NCBI GenBank assembly: GCA_965240325.2
Contig: OZ251250.1
Coordinates: 620,001-684,000, forward strand
Direction: 5' to 3'
DNA: 64,000 bases
Origin: Rebecca billardiae RCC1528
Taxonomy: Eukaryota > Haptophyta
Part shown: one piece after another, positions 10,401-19,870 of the stretch
Position numbering within the stretch: the stretch's first letter is position 1
Layout: the number at the start of each line of letters is the position of its first letter
Position numbers and translations under genes: made by a program
The notes under the pieces: generated by a model
What the model was told of the DNA's origin: nothing
Seen by the model: only the letters and a program-made list of their open reading frames with translations
The model's database searches: none

Positions 10401-11354
10401 CGCCGCGTCGGCCGAGTGGTGCGAGTGCTCCGCGGACGGCGCCGAGGTGCTCGGCGCGCCGCCGCGCGCGCCGCAGCGAGTCCCCAGCATGGAGGCTTGT
10501 GTCAGCATCGGCGTGCCGATGACCGACGACTGCCCGCCCGCGCCCGCGCCCGACGTGCTCGGCGCGCCGCTCGTCGCGGGCGAGACGAAGCCTCGCGACA
10601 CGCCGCCCAGCCCGCCGCCGCCGCGCGCGGCGCCGCGGAGCGCCGAGACGCTCATCTGCCCGCCGTGCTGGTGCAGCATCGAGTGCGCGGCCGCTCCGAG
10701 CTGCGGCGCGGAGAGCGCGCCGAACATGCCGAAGCGGCCGGCGGGCAGCGCGGAGGCGGAGTGCCCGCCGAGTCCGCTCCCACCCGCCGCACCCATCCCG
10801 CCGCCGCTCCCGCCGCCGCCGCCGCCGCGCGCCGCCGCCGCCGCGGCCGCGGCGGCGGCCGCGCCGCACGCGCCCGCGCCGCCCGCGCCCAGCATCCGCT
10901 CGAGCTCGTCGCTGAGCATCGAGTTGGCGGCGAGCGGGTCGCCGCCGCGGAGGGAGGCGTGGATGCCCACCTCCTGGTCGGCCAGCGTCGTCATCGGCAC
11001 GCGGAACGTGTGCAGGTTGTGCGTGACCGCGCCGCCGGCGTCGTCGTACACTGGCTCGACGGACACGTCACACGGCAGCGCGATCCCGCGCTTGCCGGAG
11101 AGCATGACGGAGACGCGCGCGGGCTGCTTGGTGCGCATCGCGCCGTCGAGCCGATCGATCACGCCTGCGCTCGTGTGCGGGTTGTGCAGCACCCGCCACG
11201 TCTGCCCGCGCAGCTCGGCCTCGGTCCAGCCGAAGACGTCGAGGAACGCGCGGTTCGCGCACGCGACCGGGTGGTGGCTGCGCGCGTGCGTGAGCAGCTG
11301 CGGCTGCTCGCTGGCGCGCAATGCGGACATCACGTCCGCTAATCGCTGACGCAT
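7497..11354 (-). CDS. PAS-PAS-HSF: heat-shock-factor-type transcription factor with two N-terminal PAS domains
   Basis: Five exons: 9092..11354, 8771..8871, 8330..8607, 8125..8191 and 7497..7844 (1018 aa). Introns 1-3 start GTGCGC and intron 4 starts GTGTGC; all end AG and phases match. PAS 1 is at ~15-125 (ANRAFLDVFGWTEAELRGQT). A Gly/Ala/Gln-rich linker at ~155-525 has poly-A and poly-Q runs. PAS 2 is at ~555-665 (WTRTFGWPLEQAIGRTLSLM). The HSF DNA-binding domain is at ~720-790: FISKLHKILFAPDTDDVVHW, SPDGHSFIIT, then after intron 1 LPRYFRHNRFSSFSQQLHTY and NFTHK. A helical region spanning exons 3-5 may trimerise the protein. HSF domains normally sit at the N-terminus with no PAS, so this order is unusual. 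Predicted nuclear regulator that senses a ligand or redox/light cue through PAS. The frame is open to a GTG at 11489, but ATG 11354 is preferred. Confidence 0.85.
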
Positions 11355-11521
11355 CGGGCCTCGGGATGCCCCGACGGGGGCCACGAGGCGTGGGGTGTCA
11401 CTCGGGCGGCCGCTCAGCACAGTGAGGGCCTGGAGTGCGTAGCTTTGTTGGGTTGTGCGCTGGCGGCGTTGTTGGCGGGGGGGCTGCACACGAATCCCCC
11501 CTCCGCTTTATGACAAATGGA

Positions 11522-11872
11522 CCAATCAGGAGCGAGATCATTTAGCTCGTCGGCCAATGGGGAGAGGGGAGGGGTAGCGACGCCTCCGCCTCGCCAGCGT
11601 GTGAAAGGCGTGGAAGTACGGGGCCAGGCTCAAAAAGAGCAGTTTCAAGCGCCCAGGCGACGCGTTTCCCCTGCCGCCCGCTCATTGGCTGAGCGCGCTG
11701 CTTGATACAAGTGTTGGAATTGGAAACCACTCTGAGTGAAGAACCTTGCAGAACCAGACAACAGGTTTGGCTCAAGCGGCGGCTCCGATTGGCCAGCCAA
11801 ACGATGAGCCCCCCGTGCACTGGAAAGACCACACTGACCTCTGGGCGCGCACGCACTCAGGTGTCGGCCAAT
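11522..11872. promoter_or_regulatory. CCAAT-box cluster and an HSE-like site upstream of the PAS-HSF gene
   Basis: Five CCAAT/ATTGG pentamers lie at 11522-11526, 11554-11558, 11684-11688, 11788-11792 and 11868-11872, in both orientations, within 350 bp upstream of the gene. An HSE-like triplet, AGAAC-CTTGC-AGAAC, lies at 11740-11754 and matches nGAAn-nTTCn-nGAAn with one mismatch. This would fit NF-Y-type activation and HSF autoregulation, but both roles are inference. Confidence 0.35.
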
Positions 11873-12872
11873 CACGCGTCGCCCGGACCTGATCGGACTC
11901 CAATCTCGCAGATCTCGCATACGAGCGACATCGAGGACATCCGATGACTAGAAAGTTGAGTGCTGGGGTTCTTTTAAATATTTTGCCGACCGTCTTTAAT
12001 TACCGCTCCCCGCGCGAGGCTACTGCCCAAACGGAGTAAAAGTATTGGGGTTATTCGGAGTTCGGGCCAAGCGAGGCAAATTCGGACTGCGCGCGGTCGG
12101 GAGTTCCGGGGTGCGCCGAACTGCCCCTGGATGTGCATGCCGAGTTTGCCGACGACGACAGCCATGAGCCATCTGCCGGAAGTCCGGAGCCGCGGAGCCG
12201 CGCGCGCGGCCTAACGCCGGCCGGCAGCCTCGGAGCCTCGGCCGCGGGCGGGTCCCGGATCACTTGCTACGGTGGCCTAGTGCGGCCGTGCACACAAGCT
12301 GCAACTCTGCGACGGGGCATGAGTGGGCTTGCACGTCAATGCAATATGCATCGCACCGCCGCGCCGCGGACACTGGCGGACAGCCAGGATGGGCCGGGAC
12401 GGGCCGGCGCCGCCGCACGGGCCACTGCCGACGGACCTATGGCCCGCGGCGGGTCGAGGCGGCCCGTCGATCATCTGGGGGTGCTTTCTGCCTTGATGCA
12501 AGGCCACCGGCGTCGCCTGTCTCGGCCTGCCCGCGGCCTGCCCGGTGCCGCCCCGCGCGACGCCGGCCCCGGCGTCGCCCGCGTCCGGGCCGCGCCGCCT
12601 CGCCCTGGCCCGGTGCGCGGGCGGTGCGGCTGCCGGGCCCACCGGCCGCGGGCGCGGCGCCGCTCCGACGGTCTTAAGCTGCTAGCTAGTAGCTAGTACA
12701 TATTATTTGAGTAGTCGACTGGAACTATACTGCTGCTATAGTGAAGGGCGCGTGTTGTCCCGGCCGTAGTCAGTCATGAGTACCGTAGTGTCGCGCGGCC
12801 CGCGGGGTAGCGCCGGAACCCACCGACATCGGAGCCCGGAGAGGACACTGCCCTGATGGGAGCTGTGGATCG
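11873..12872. other. Intergenic, no supported gene
   Basis: A mix of AT-richer sequence (11950-12050) and very GC-rich sequence (12200-12680). Long open frames here reflect GC content only. Confidence 0.4.
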
Positions 12873-14792
12873 TCACTCCAGCGGCATGGTGCCATGGGGT
12901 CCGCGCTCGGTGCCACGCGGCCGGCGCGGCCCGGTGCCGGGCCGGCCCGGGCGGGGCGCCGAGCGCGACGCTGCGCCTGCGGTGGTGTGGCGCGCCTCCA
13001 GCCTGCGAGCTGGGGTGTGCGCACGCGCGGCCGCCAAGGGCGGCGCGCACGCGCACGGCTCGGCGCCTGCGTGGCGCGTGGGCGGCGCGTCCGCGCGGGC
13101 GGCGCCGGCCGAGAGCGCCGCGCCGGCGGCCGCGTGGTAAGCCACCCACAACCCGCCGCCCTCGGCACTCGCGCGCGCCGGCGGCGGATGCCGCGGCGCG
13201 CTTGCGCCCTGTGCTGCGCCTGGCTGCTGCGGCGTGTGCGCCCCGGCCGATGCGCCGAGCCGGTGCGCGGCGGGCGCATCTGGGCTCAGCCCGGCGCGAC
13301 CACGCGCGCGCACGCCCTCGGCCGCGCCACCGTGCCGCCCGGCGCGCGCCGTCGTCGCGCCAGCCTCGCCCGCGCCGCCCGCCGCGGCGTGCGCGCGCGG
13401 GCGCGCGCGCTCAGTGCTTGAGGCTCGTGCGCTGCCGTCCGCGCCGCGCGGCTTGGGCGAGCGCAGCGCATCGAGGCCGCCGTCGGACAGCGAGCGCGCC
13501 GCTGCGGAGAGCCCCTCTCGCCGCCGCTCCGCCGAGCCCGCGCGCCCACCCGAGCCGCGCGCGCCCGAGCTGCCGCCCGTCCCGCCGCTGCCGTGGAGCC
13601 GAGTGCGCGCGCTACTACCCCCGCTGCCCGCGCTCGGCGTGCGCGCGCCGAGCAGCCCGGCCTCGGCCTTGGCGGGCGAGGGCGTGAGCGGCGGCGCGGA
13701 GGCCCGGCGGCCGCCGAGCGCGCGCGCGGCCAGCCACTCGTCCCGCAGCCGCGGCCCCAGCAGGGCCAGCGCCATCAGCAGAGCGAGCAGGACCGCCAGC
13801 CACGGGCGCCGCCGCCACACGCCCAGTCTCTGCCTGACGACAGCGCCAGTGTCGGCGTGCGCGCGGCGCAGGCGCGGGCTGGGCGGCGGCGGCGGCGGCG
13901 GCGGGCTGCGCGGGCGCGGCGGCGACGGCGGCGACGGCGGCGGCGGCAGCCTCGGCGGCGCCGCCGGCGGCGCCGCCGGCGGCCTCGGCGGCGCCGAGGG
14001 CGGCGGCGGCGGAGCATAGCCCATAACTAATTTACCCACGAATAGGACTGGCGGTGGCCACGGCGGCGGCGGGAGCGACGGCGGCGCGGGCGGCGGCGGC
14101 GGCGAGGGCGGCGGCGGCGGCGGCGGCGAGATGTGGCACGCCTCGCGCGGCGGGCCGATGTCGCAGCAGTCCCACTTCGCGAAGTGGCCGCCCCGCGACG
14201 TAGTGAAACACCAAGCGCAAGCCCAGCCGCCCGGCCGCCTGCAGTAGTTGTGGTCGCCCAGCCCGTACTTGGCGTACTTGTCGAGCGGCCAGTACGGGTG
14301 CGCGTGCGGGTACTGCGTCGACCAGCGCTGGCACACGTGCCCGTTCGCGGTCACGTTCTTCGTGCCGCGGTAGTCGCTGCCGTCGTGAGCCATATAGCAC
14401 TCTTCGGCCGGAGGCGGCGGCGGCGAGGGCGGAGACGGCGGCGCCGGCGGCGGCGAGGGCGGCGGCGGCGAGCGCGGCGGCGGGGGGAAGGGGAGCGGCG
14501 GGGGAGATGGCGATGGGGGCGGTGGGCGCGGCGACGGGGGCGGCGAGGAGGGAGGCGGCGGCAGCGACGGCGGCGCGGATGGCGGCGGCGTCAGCGGCGG
14601 CGGCGGCCGCGCAGGCGGCCACGGGGGCCAAGGCGGCGGCGGCGACGTCTCGCGCGCCGGCGAGAGGACGGCGGCGTGCGCGCTGCCACCTCGAGCCACC
14701 GGACCATCCGCTGCGCACGCCAGGAACGCCGTCAGCACGCTCCACACGAGCCTCGGCCCCAGGCGCCGCCTCTTGAAGCGGGCGGCCACCAT
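12873..14792 (-). CDS. Secretory single-pass membrane protein: kringle domain between proline-rich (SPPPP) segments
   Basis: 639 aa, ATG 14792. An N-terminal signal sequence lies at ~14-29 (LVWSVLTAFLACAADG). A first hydroxyproline-glycoprotein-like Pro/Ser stretch covers ~50-128. A kringle domain covers ~132-219 (ECYMAHDGSDYRGTKNVTAN, CQRWSTQYPHAHP, NYCRRPGGW, AWCFTT), with Cys at 132, 154, 184, 195, 209/210 and 219 in kringle order, plus extra Cys. A second Pro-rich stretch covers ~222-310. One membrane helix lies near 330-350 (WLAVLLALLMALALLG). About 290 low-complexity Ala/Gly/Arg residues follow. That tail may contain an unrecognised intron, so the C-terminus is uncertain. Kringles bind lysine-like ligands in animals; here a surface adhesion or recognition role is inferred. 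It is divergent from the bestrophin gene, 171 bp apart. Confidence 0.75.
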   Translation of the reverse strand: MVAARFKRRRLGPRLVWSVLTAFLACAADGPVARGGSAHAAVLSPARETSPPPPWPPWPPARPPPPLTPPPSAPPSLPPPPSSPPPSPRPPPPSPSPPPLPFPPPPRSPPPPSPPPAPPSPPSPPPPPAEECYMAHDGSDYRGTKNVTANGHVCQRWSTQYPHAHPYWPLDKYAKYGLGDHNYCRRPGGWACAWCFTTSRGGHFAKWDCCDIGPPREACHISPPPPPPPSPPPPPAPPSLPPPPWPPPVLFVGKLVMGYAPPPPPSAPPRPPAAPPAAPPRLPPPPSPPSPPRPRSPPPPPPPPSPRLRRAHADTGAVVRQRLGVWRRRPWLAVLLALLMALALLGPRLRDEWLAARALGGRRASAPPLTPSPAKAEAGLLGARTPSAGSGGSSARTRLHGSGGTGGSSGARGSGGRAGSAERRREGLSAAARSLSDGGLDALRSPKPRGADGSARASSTERARPRAHAAAGGAGEAGATTARAGRHGGAAEGVRARGRAGLSPDAPAAHRLGASAGAHTPQQPGAAQGASAPRHPPPARASAEGGGLWVAYHAAAGAALSAGAARADAPPTRHAGAEPCACAPPLAAARAHTPARRLEARHTTAGAASRSAPRPGRPGTGPRRPRGTERGPHGTMPLE

Positions 14793-14963
14793 ATTGTCAT
14801 TCGTTGCCCACCCTGCAGCTTTGAGTCAAACTCATCCCTCAAAGCTCAAGCGGGGCTCTCAAGCGGAGGCTGACGAAGCGGACAGTACTGAAAGTCCGGG
14901 AAGCACTCCGGGAGCCGTGTTGGGCTTGTTCCGGCTGGAGCTGCTGACGGCCAACAACGACGC

Positions 14964-16197
14964 ATGCCGCGCGATCCCCACCGGCGCGACGTTCGCGATA
15001 TCGGCTGGGGCGGCGTGCGCGCCGCGGCGCAGCACTTTCCGTACAGAGGCGTCATAGTCGCCCTCGCGTGGACGGCGCTCGTGCGCTTCGCCCTGCCCGC
15101 CGCCCTGCCCGCAAACCATGACGCCGAGGCCCTGAGAGAGATCGAGCAGCGCGCGCACGCGCTCGGGCAGGGGCTCGTGGGCGTGGGCGGGTACCTCGCG
15201 CTGCTCCTCGGCGCGCGGCTGCACGTCTCGTACGGGCGCTGGTGGGAGGGCAGGAGCGCGTGGGGGCAGCTCATCTACCTCGCCATCCACCTGGCCCACC
15301 AGCTCGTCGCGGCCGTGCGCCCCGCGGAGCGGCGGACGCGCATGCTCGCACTGCTCGCCGCGTACCCGTACGCGTGTGCCGAGCACCTGCACAACATGGC
15401 GCGTGCGCCGAGCGAGCGCCGGCCCTTCGACCCCTCCGACCTGGCCCCGCGCTTGCGAGCGCACCTCGCGGACGCAGACGTGCTCGGCGCGAGCGGCCGA
15501 GGCGCTCACGGCGCGTGGGGCCCGCACAGCTGCCTCGTCGCACTCCGGGAGGAAATCACGCGCGCGTTCGGCGGCGGCGAGGGCGGTGAGAGCAGCGAGG
15601 GCGGCGAGAGCGGGCCGGTGCTGCGCATCCCGCACGCGCTGCAGCCCGCCGCCTTCATGGGCATCGACACATCCCTGAGCCAGCTCGCCGGCTGCGTGGG
15701 GATCTCGATCAAGCTACAGGCCACTCCGATGCCCCAGGTGTACGACCTCTGGCTCACGGCGGCGGTCTGGGTCTATCTCGCGCTCGCGCCGTTCGCGATG
15801 GTTCTCGCGCTCGGCTCGGCGGCGATCGTCGTCATCGGCATCGTCGCGTGGCTCCTGCTCGCCGTGCTCGGCACTGTGCGCGCGCTGCCCGCGCCCGCAG
15901 CGCGCGTCCGCCCCACACTCGCCCCGCCATGGGCGCCAGGTGGCCCCGCACCCGCGACTGATCGGACTCGGCCTGCTACGGCCAACGGCGCACTTGCGCG
16001 TTCGCACCGGCGCGCGCGGTCCGCAGGCGCGCGCGATGGAGGCGCCGTTCGGGTACGCGGTCGGTGTGGACCTGCCGCTGTACACATTCGCCGAGCTCGT
16101 GCAGGCACAGGTGCTTGCTGCCGACCTGGGCACTACCGCCCCGGCAGCCGCAGCAGCCGCAGGCGGTGTGGGCGGTGCCGTGCTCGGTGCTGATTGA
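14964..16197 (+). CDS. Bestrophin-like (RFP-TM family) anion channel
   Basis: Exons are 14964..15875 and 16027..16197 (360 aa). Intron 15876..16026 has GTGCGC...GCAG ends, phase 0. Residues ~23-50 form the first hydrophobic segment after QHFPYRG, matching the LRFRGS region of the family. The diagnostic SYGRWWEGRSAWGQL is at 89-103. A second hairpin of membrane helices lies at ~255-304, preceded by QATPMPQVY (family TPxPxxY). The second exon opens with MEAPFG, matching the family 'IExPFG' before a DLPL motif. The join therefore restores a complete family order. Bestrophins conduct chloride or bicarbonate; in algae some sit in thylakoids and serve carbon concentration or ion homeostasis. No transit peptide is obvious from this start, so location is open. 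Confidence 0.82.
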
Positions 16198-16235
16198 CAA
16201 CGGCGCGACGGCACTGCTGTGAGCCTACTCGCTGA

Positions 16236-16257
16236 CCGTATACGCCCGCGTATACGG
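16236..16257. repeat. Perfect 9 bp palindrome downstream of the bestrophin gene
   Basis: CCGTATACG and CGTATACGG are separated by CCCG, 39 bp after the bestrophin stop codon. It could fold in the 3' UTR; no role is known. Confidence 0.5.
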
Positions 16258-16444
16258 ATTACGGTTGCCACTCTCAGCCATGACGGTACAACCGGCTCTG
16301 TGCTCAGACAGGCCGTCCGGTTCGTCAGACTCGACGAGTCCAGACGACCAGATGCCTACGACATATCGCATATCCGGTGCATATCGCGGTTATTATTAGC
16401 GCAGTATGTACTAGCGCAATAATTAAATATTACTACTATACTAT

Positions 16445-17259
16445 TAAAGCACCCTGCTGTCACACCCGACTCCTTCAATACTCCGAGCTCCGCGGCACGA
16501 CTCACTCGGCACGATCGCGGACGGGTCGGATCCGAGCTGATCAGCCAGAGTTGGACACAGTTTGGCAGCTACTAGTATAGTAATTCCGATGCCGATGGCA
16601 CGATCGCGGACGGGTCGGGTCCGAGCTGATCAGCCAGTTGGACATTTGGCAGCTAGTTGTCAGACGGACGTCCGATTTGACGACCGGTGCCGGGTGCGGT
16701 CTCAGGTCCGCTGCTGTGATTGTGTGAAGTGTGAATGAGTCTCGCGGTCGCGCAGGCAGGGCGACGGTCGGACTAATATATAGTAATGACCGCGTTCCGC
16801 GGTCCTTTTCTGCATAGAATCAACGCAGTTGGGGGCCCGCGGTGGCCGTGCAATCGCGGCTCTCCGCCGTAGTGGCAGTTCGCCAGTTGAAGTCGGTTCT
16901 GAGATGACTGAAGCTATATATTAGTCCGACCGTCGCCCTGCCTGCGCGACCGCGAGACTCATTCACACTTCACACAATCACAGCAGCGGACCTGAGACCG
17001 CACCCGGCACCGGTCGTCAAATCGGACGTCCGTCTGACAACTAGCTGCCAAATGTCCAACTGGCTGATCAGCTCGGACCCGACCCGTCCGCGATCGTGCC
17101 ATCGGCATCGGAATTACTACTAGTAGCTGCCAAACTGTGTCCAACTCTGGCTGATCTGAGTGATCAGCTCGGATCCGACCCGTCCGCGATCGTGCCGAGT
17201 GAGTCGTGCCGCGGAGCTCGGAGTATTGAAGGAGTCGGGTGTGACAGCAGGGTGCTTTA
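16445..17259. mobile_element. Long inverted repeat (foldback/hairpin), ~340 bp arms with 130 bp loop
   Basis: The left arm 16445-16783 is the reverse complement of the right arm 16914-17259 almost base for base. The right arm has a short extra GATCTGAGT-like insertion and a few substitutions. The outer ends read TAAAGCACCCTGCTGTCAC and its complement. The loop 16784-16913 is unrelated. Within each arm a motif containing GCACGATCGCGGACGGGTCGG occurs twice. No transposase is present. It may be a foldback/MITE-like element or a locus whose transcript would form a long double-stranded RNA. Confidence 0.8.
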
Positions 17260-18531
17260 GCGCTGCGGCCCGTGCCAGCCAACGACCAGACGTACTCTGG
17301 CCACTTGACCCGTTGCACGGGTGAGTGACCGTACGCCCTGCCTAGTGCCTACCGCGCGCGCCGCGCGACCGGCGACTCGGGGTGATGGAGAGCGGATGGC
17401 GACAGCAGCAGCAGTCCTCATGAAGACGATGAAACTGGCGGCACGGGTGCACGAGGTGGCAGGCGAAAGCGCGCCGACGAGACCGCATTTGACACACCTG
17501 AGCCGCACGCGCGTGCCGTCGCCGAGCCGGCGAGCGGCGAGCGCTGCAAACGCGCAACCGTACCGCGCGCGCCACGACGGCGCGGCACTAGCTGATGCCG
17601 CCTGATGCAGGCCGTACTGCCGGCACTGCTTCTGCGATCATGCGCCACGGTCGCAGCTGACTGCGTGAGCAGCAAGCGGGAGGCGGGTCCGGAGGCACGT
17701 GCAGGCGCCGTCCCGCATATCCGCCATCGCCCATCGTGCCGGGGCACGTCACCTCCGACGATCCGGATGTGGCCCAGTCCGGACGTCACGCGATCCGGGA
17801 AGACGAGTACGATTCGCTCGTAACGAACCGTTACACTAATGTCACGTCCAGCTGACGTCCAGATCGCACTTTACTTAAGGGAATCAGCTGGGCGCGCTTT
17901 TTTTTGGCCTGATAGACCTCTCAATGCGATCTCAAAAACTCGAAACTCGGTCTCCGCCAGCCCTAAAAATCGCCCCCCGTCCCTTTTTTTCCGCCGCCCC
18001 CCGTCCCTTTTTTCTTGATCAAAGATCTTTTTGAAACGTGGTTCGGGCCCGCTGGTGCGGGCTCCACGCTGCGCGCTCCGCCCTGCACCGCGGGCCATAA
18101 TAATATATATATCTCGTATTATTTATTTATATATAATAGTTCATTGGTCGGCGACGACAGTCGACAGACAGACTAGCTCGCGGAGTCGGTTAAATTGTCG
18201 TCATCACTTGGAGCCTGCACGCGGGCAGCAGTGCTGAGGCACTCGGCACGCCTGCACAGTGCACGCGCGCCGCACCGCGTCGGCGTAGTACTAGTAGAAG
18301 ACGAAGTAGACGTCAGCAAAGTAACGCGACCGTAGTATAGTCGCGTCGTTGTTCGTCGTCCGGTATCAATGTCCGAGAAGCGCGCCCGAGGCTAGTAGCG
18401 CCAGCGGGCGATGTCGGCATCAAGAGTGAGTGCAACGTGACCGGCCCTGCCGGCACGCGTCCGACAGACCCGATCCGGTTCAAAGGCGGCATGGCGCTGC
18501 CCGACCTCGTTGATCGAGCCCGTGCTGGTGC
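17260..18531. other. Intergenic, no supported gene
   Basis: Contains short homopolymer tracts at 17898-17905 and 17984-18013 (CCCCGTCCCTTTTTT-like units, repeated) and AT-rich patches at 18100-18140. Open frames have no recognisable family. Confidence 0.4.
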
Positions 18532-19062
18532 TCATGGTGCATGATGGATCATCATTGGATGATGCAGGCGCCAGTGGTCGGAGACGGAGTTCGCAGTGAC
18601 AGTGTCCGATCTAGTGGACATCGTGTCGTCGACGCCGGGTCCATCTTTGAGGTGCATGCCGCGAAGGAGATGGGTGGGTAACCGTGGTGACGACCAGCGC
18701 TGCGTGGGCGCCTCGAGGCTGAGCCAGAAGCTGCCGAGCGCGAGGATGCACACAGAGCCGCGTGCCGCAATACCAGCGACCGCAAATCCTACGTTTGCCA
18801 CCGCCCTGAGCGCGTTGTTACGACGCTCGAGGTAGCTGCACTCGAGCGGCCGCGGGAAGACGTCTGGGCGGCCTTGGTGAGCGCAGAACGCCTCGAGACG
18901 GTTCGCCTCCACGTTTGCGTGCATCCCTACAGCGCAACCGAGCAGGACGATGCACAGAGAGACAGTGAGGCAGCCGCACAGCAGCATCTTCTTCTTCATC
19001 ACGACGGACTCCTTCTTGCCTGCGCACTCCGAGCGCGCGTGTGGGGTGTGGGCACGCAGCAT
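18532..19062 (-). CDS. Two-TM cysteine protein, paralogue 1 (family not recognised)
   Basis: A 176 aa frame from ATG 19062. TM1 is at ~27-48 (LLCGCLTVSLCIVLLGCAVG). A ~35-residue loop has conserved Cys (FCAHQ ... LECSYLERR). TM2 is at ~85-112 (AGIAARGSVCILALGSFWLS). A tail carries PRLPTHLLRGMH. It aligns along its length with the protein at 32051-32854. Homology also continues upstream of this ATG: a separate short minus-strand frame from ATG 19391 to about 19262 (MPTLANECAPATTCIDVCDV) matches the first residues of the paralogue. The real gene may therefore have an upstream exon at 19262-19391 and an intron, or be a disrupted copy. Function unknown; probably a membrane or secretory protein. 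Confidence 0.5.
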   Translation of the reverse strand: MLRAHTPHARSECAGKKESVVMKKKMLLCGCLTVSLCIVLLGCAVGMHANVEANRLEAFCAHQGRPDVFPRPLECSYLERRNNALRAVANVGFAVAGIAARGSVCILALGSFWLSLEAPTQRWSSPRLPTHLLRGMHLKDGPGVDDTMSTRSDTVTANSVSDHWRLHHPMMIHHAP

Positions 19063-19773
19063 CAGTGCATCACGCCACCATCGGGAGCGTCAGGCGCAGG
19101 AGGTGGGGGCGATACCCCATCCAGCCCCCATCCAGTCGGTGCGCGCACTCGGTCCGTTGCCCGTGGAGCCCGACGAGCCTGAGCTCGCCGTCATCGGCCA
19201 TCATCGGCCATCGGCAGGGCGGCGGTGCGTGCGCACTGCGCGCGGGACGCCTTCGGCTACGTTTTCGCGAGCGTACCACGGCGGCGGGGCTCGGCGGGCT
19301 TCTCAGCGTCAGTGTGGTCACGCACGGTACGTACATCGCACACGTCGATGCATGTGGTGGCTGGGGCGCACTCGTTCGCCAGTGTCGGCATGACCTCGAC
19401 GGACGCGCCGGGTCTCGGGACCGCCGCGGCCCGCGCGCCCGCGTCTGGATGGCGTCAAGTGTGCACGTGAAAACATAGTAAGCTGTAATCAATCGCCAAG
19501 TAGACTGATTCGTATTGTGCGTCCCTGATTCTTTAGAAACATAGCTAGCCCAAACTGTGAGACTGGTGATCGGCGATTGGTCGAGCTGAGCGTAATCCAG
19601 TTTACATACAGTACCTCCACGTACTCCGTTTTTTTAAACCGCACAGTAGTCAGTAGTGCAGAATCACTGCAAATCTCCAATCAGCAGGCCTGAATGCCCT
19701 GATCCATCAGATTCTTATCGGTTGGAACATGATGACTGGCGGGCGCCGTGCGGAGAATCACTCAGAATCTGCC

Positions 19774-19870
19774 TTTCCAGGTCTCTCTTCGGCTGGAGCG
19801 TGCGATGAAGGATGGCGCGGCAACCTGCCACCGTGAGCCTTACGTACGTTAAAACAAATAAACTGTATGT
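19774..19870 (+). repeat. Repeat C copy 1, carrying the empty counterpart of the transposon insertion site
   Basis: TTTCCAGGTCTCTCTTCGG to ACAAATAAACTGTA. It is nearly identical to 21783-21868 plus the bases just right of 25403. Here the site reads CAAATAAACTGTA without interruption, whereas at the second copy the 21869-25403 element lies after TAA. Confidence 0.6.

Noticed and set aside
9879-11342. Large plus-strand frames opposite the PAS-HSF first exon
   Set aside because: Antisense of poly-Gln/Gly/Ala coding sequence, giving Leu/Arg/Ala runs only.
12264-12677. Open frames in the 12.2-12.7 kb GC block
   Set aside because: Pure composition effect; no hydrophobic core or motif.
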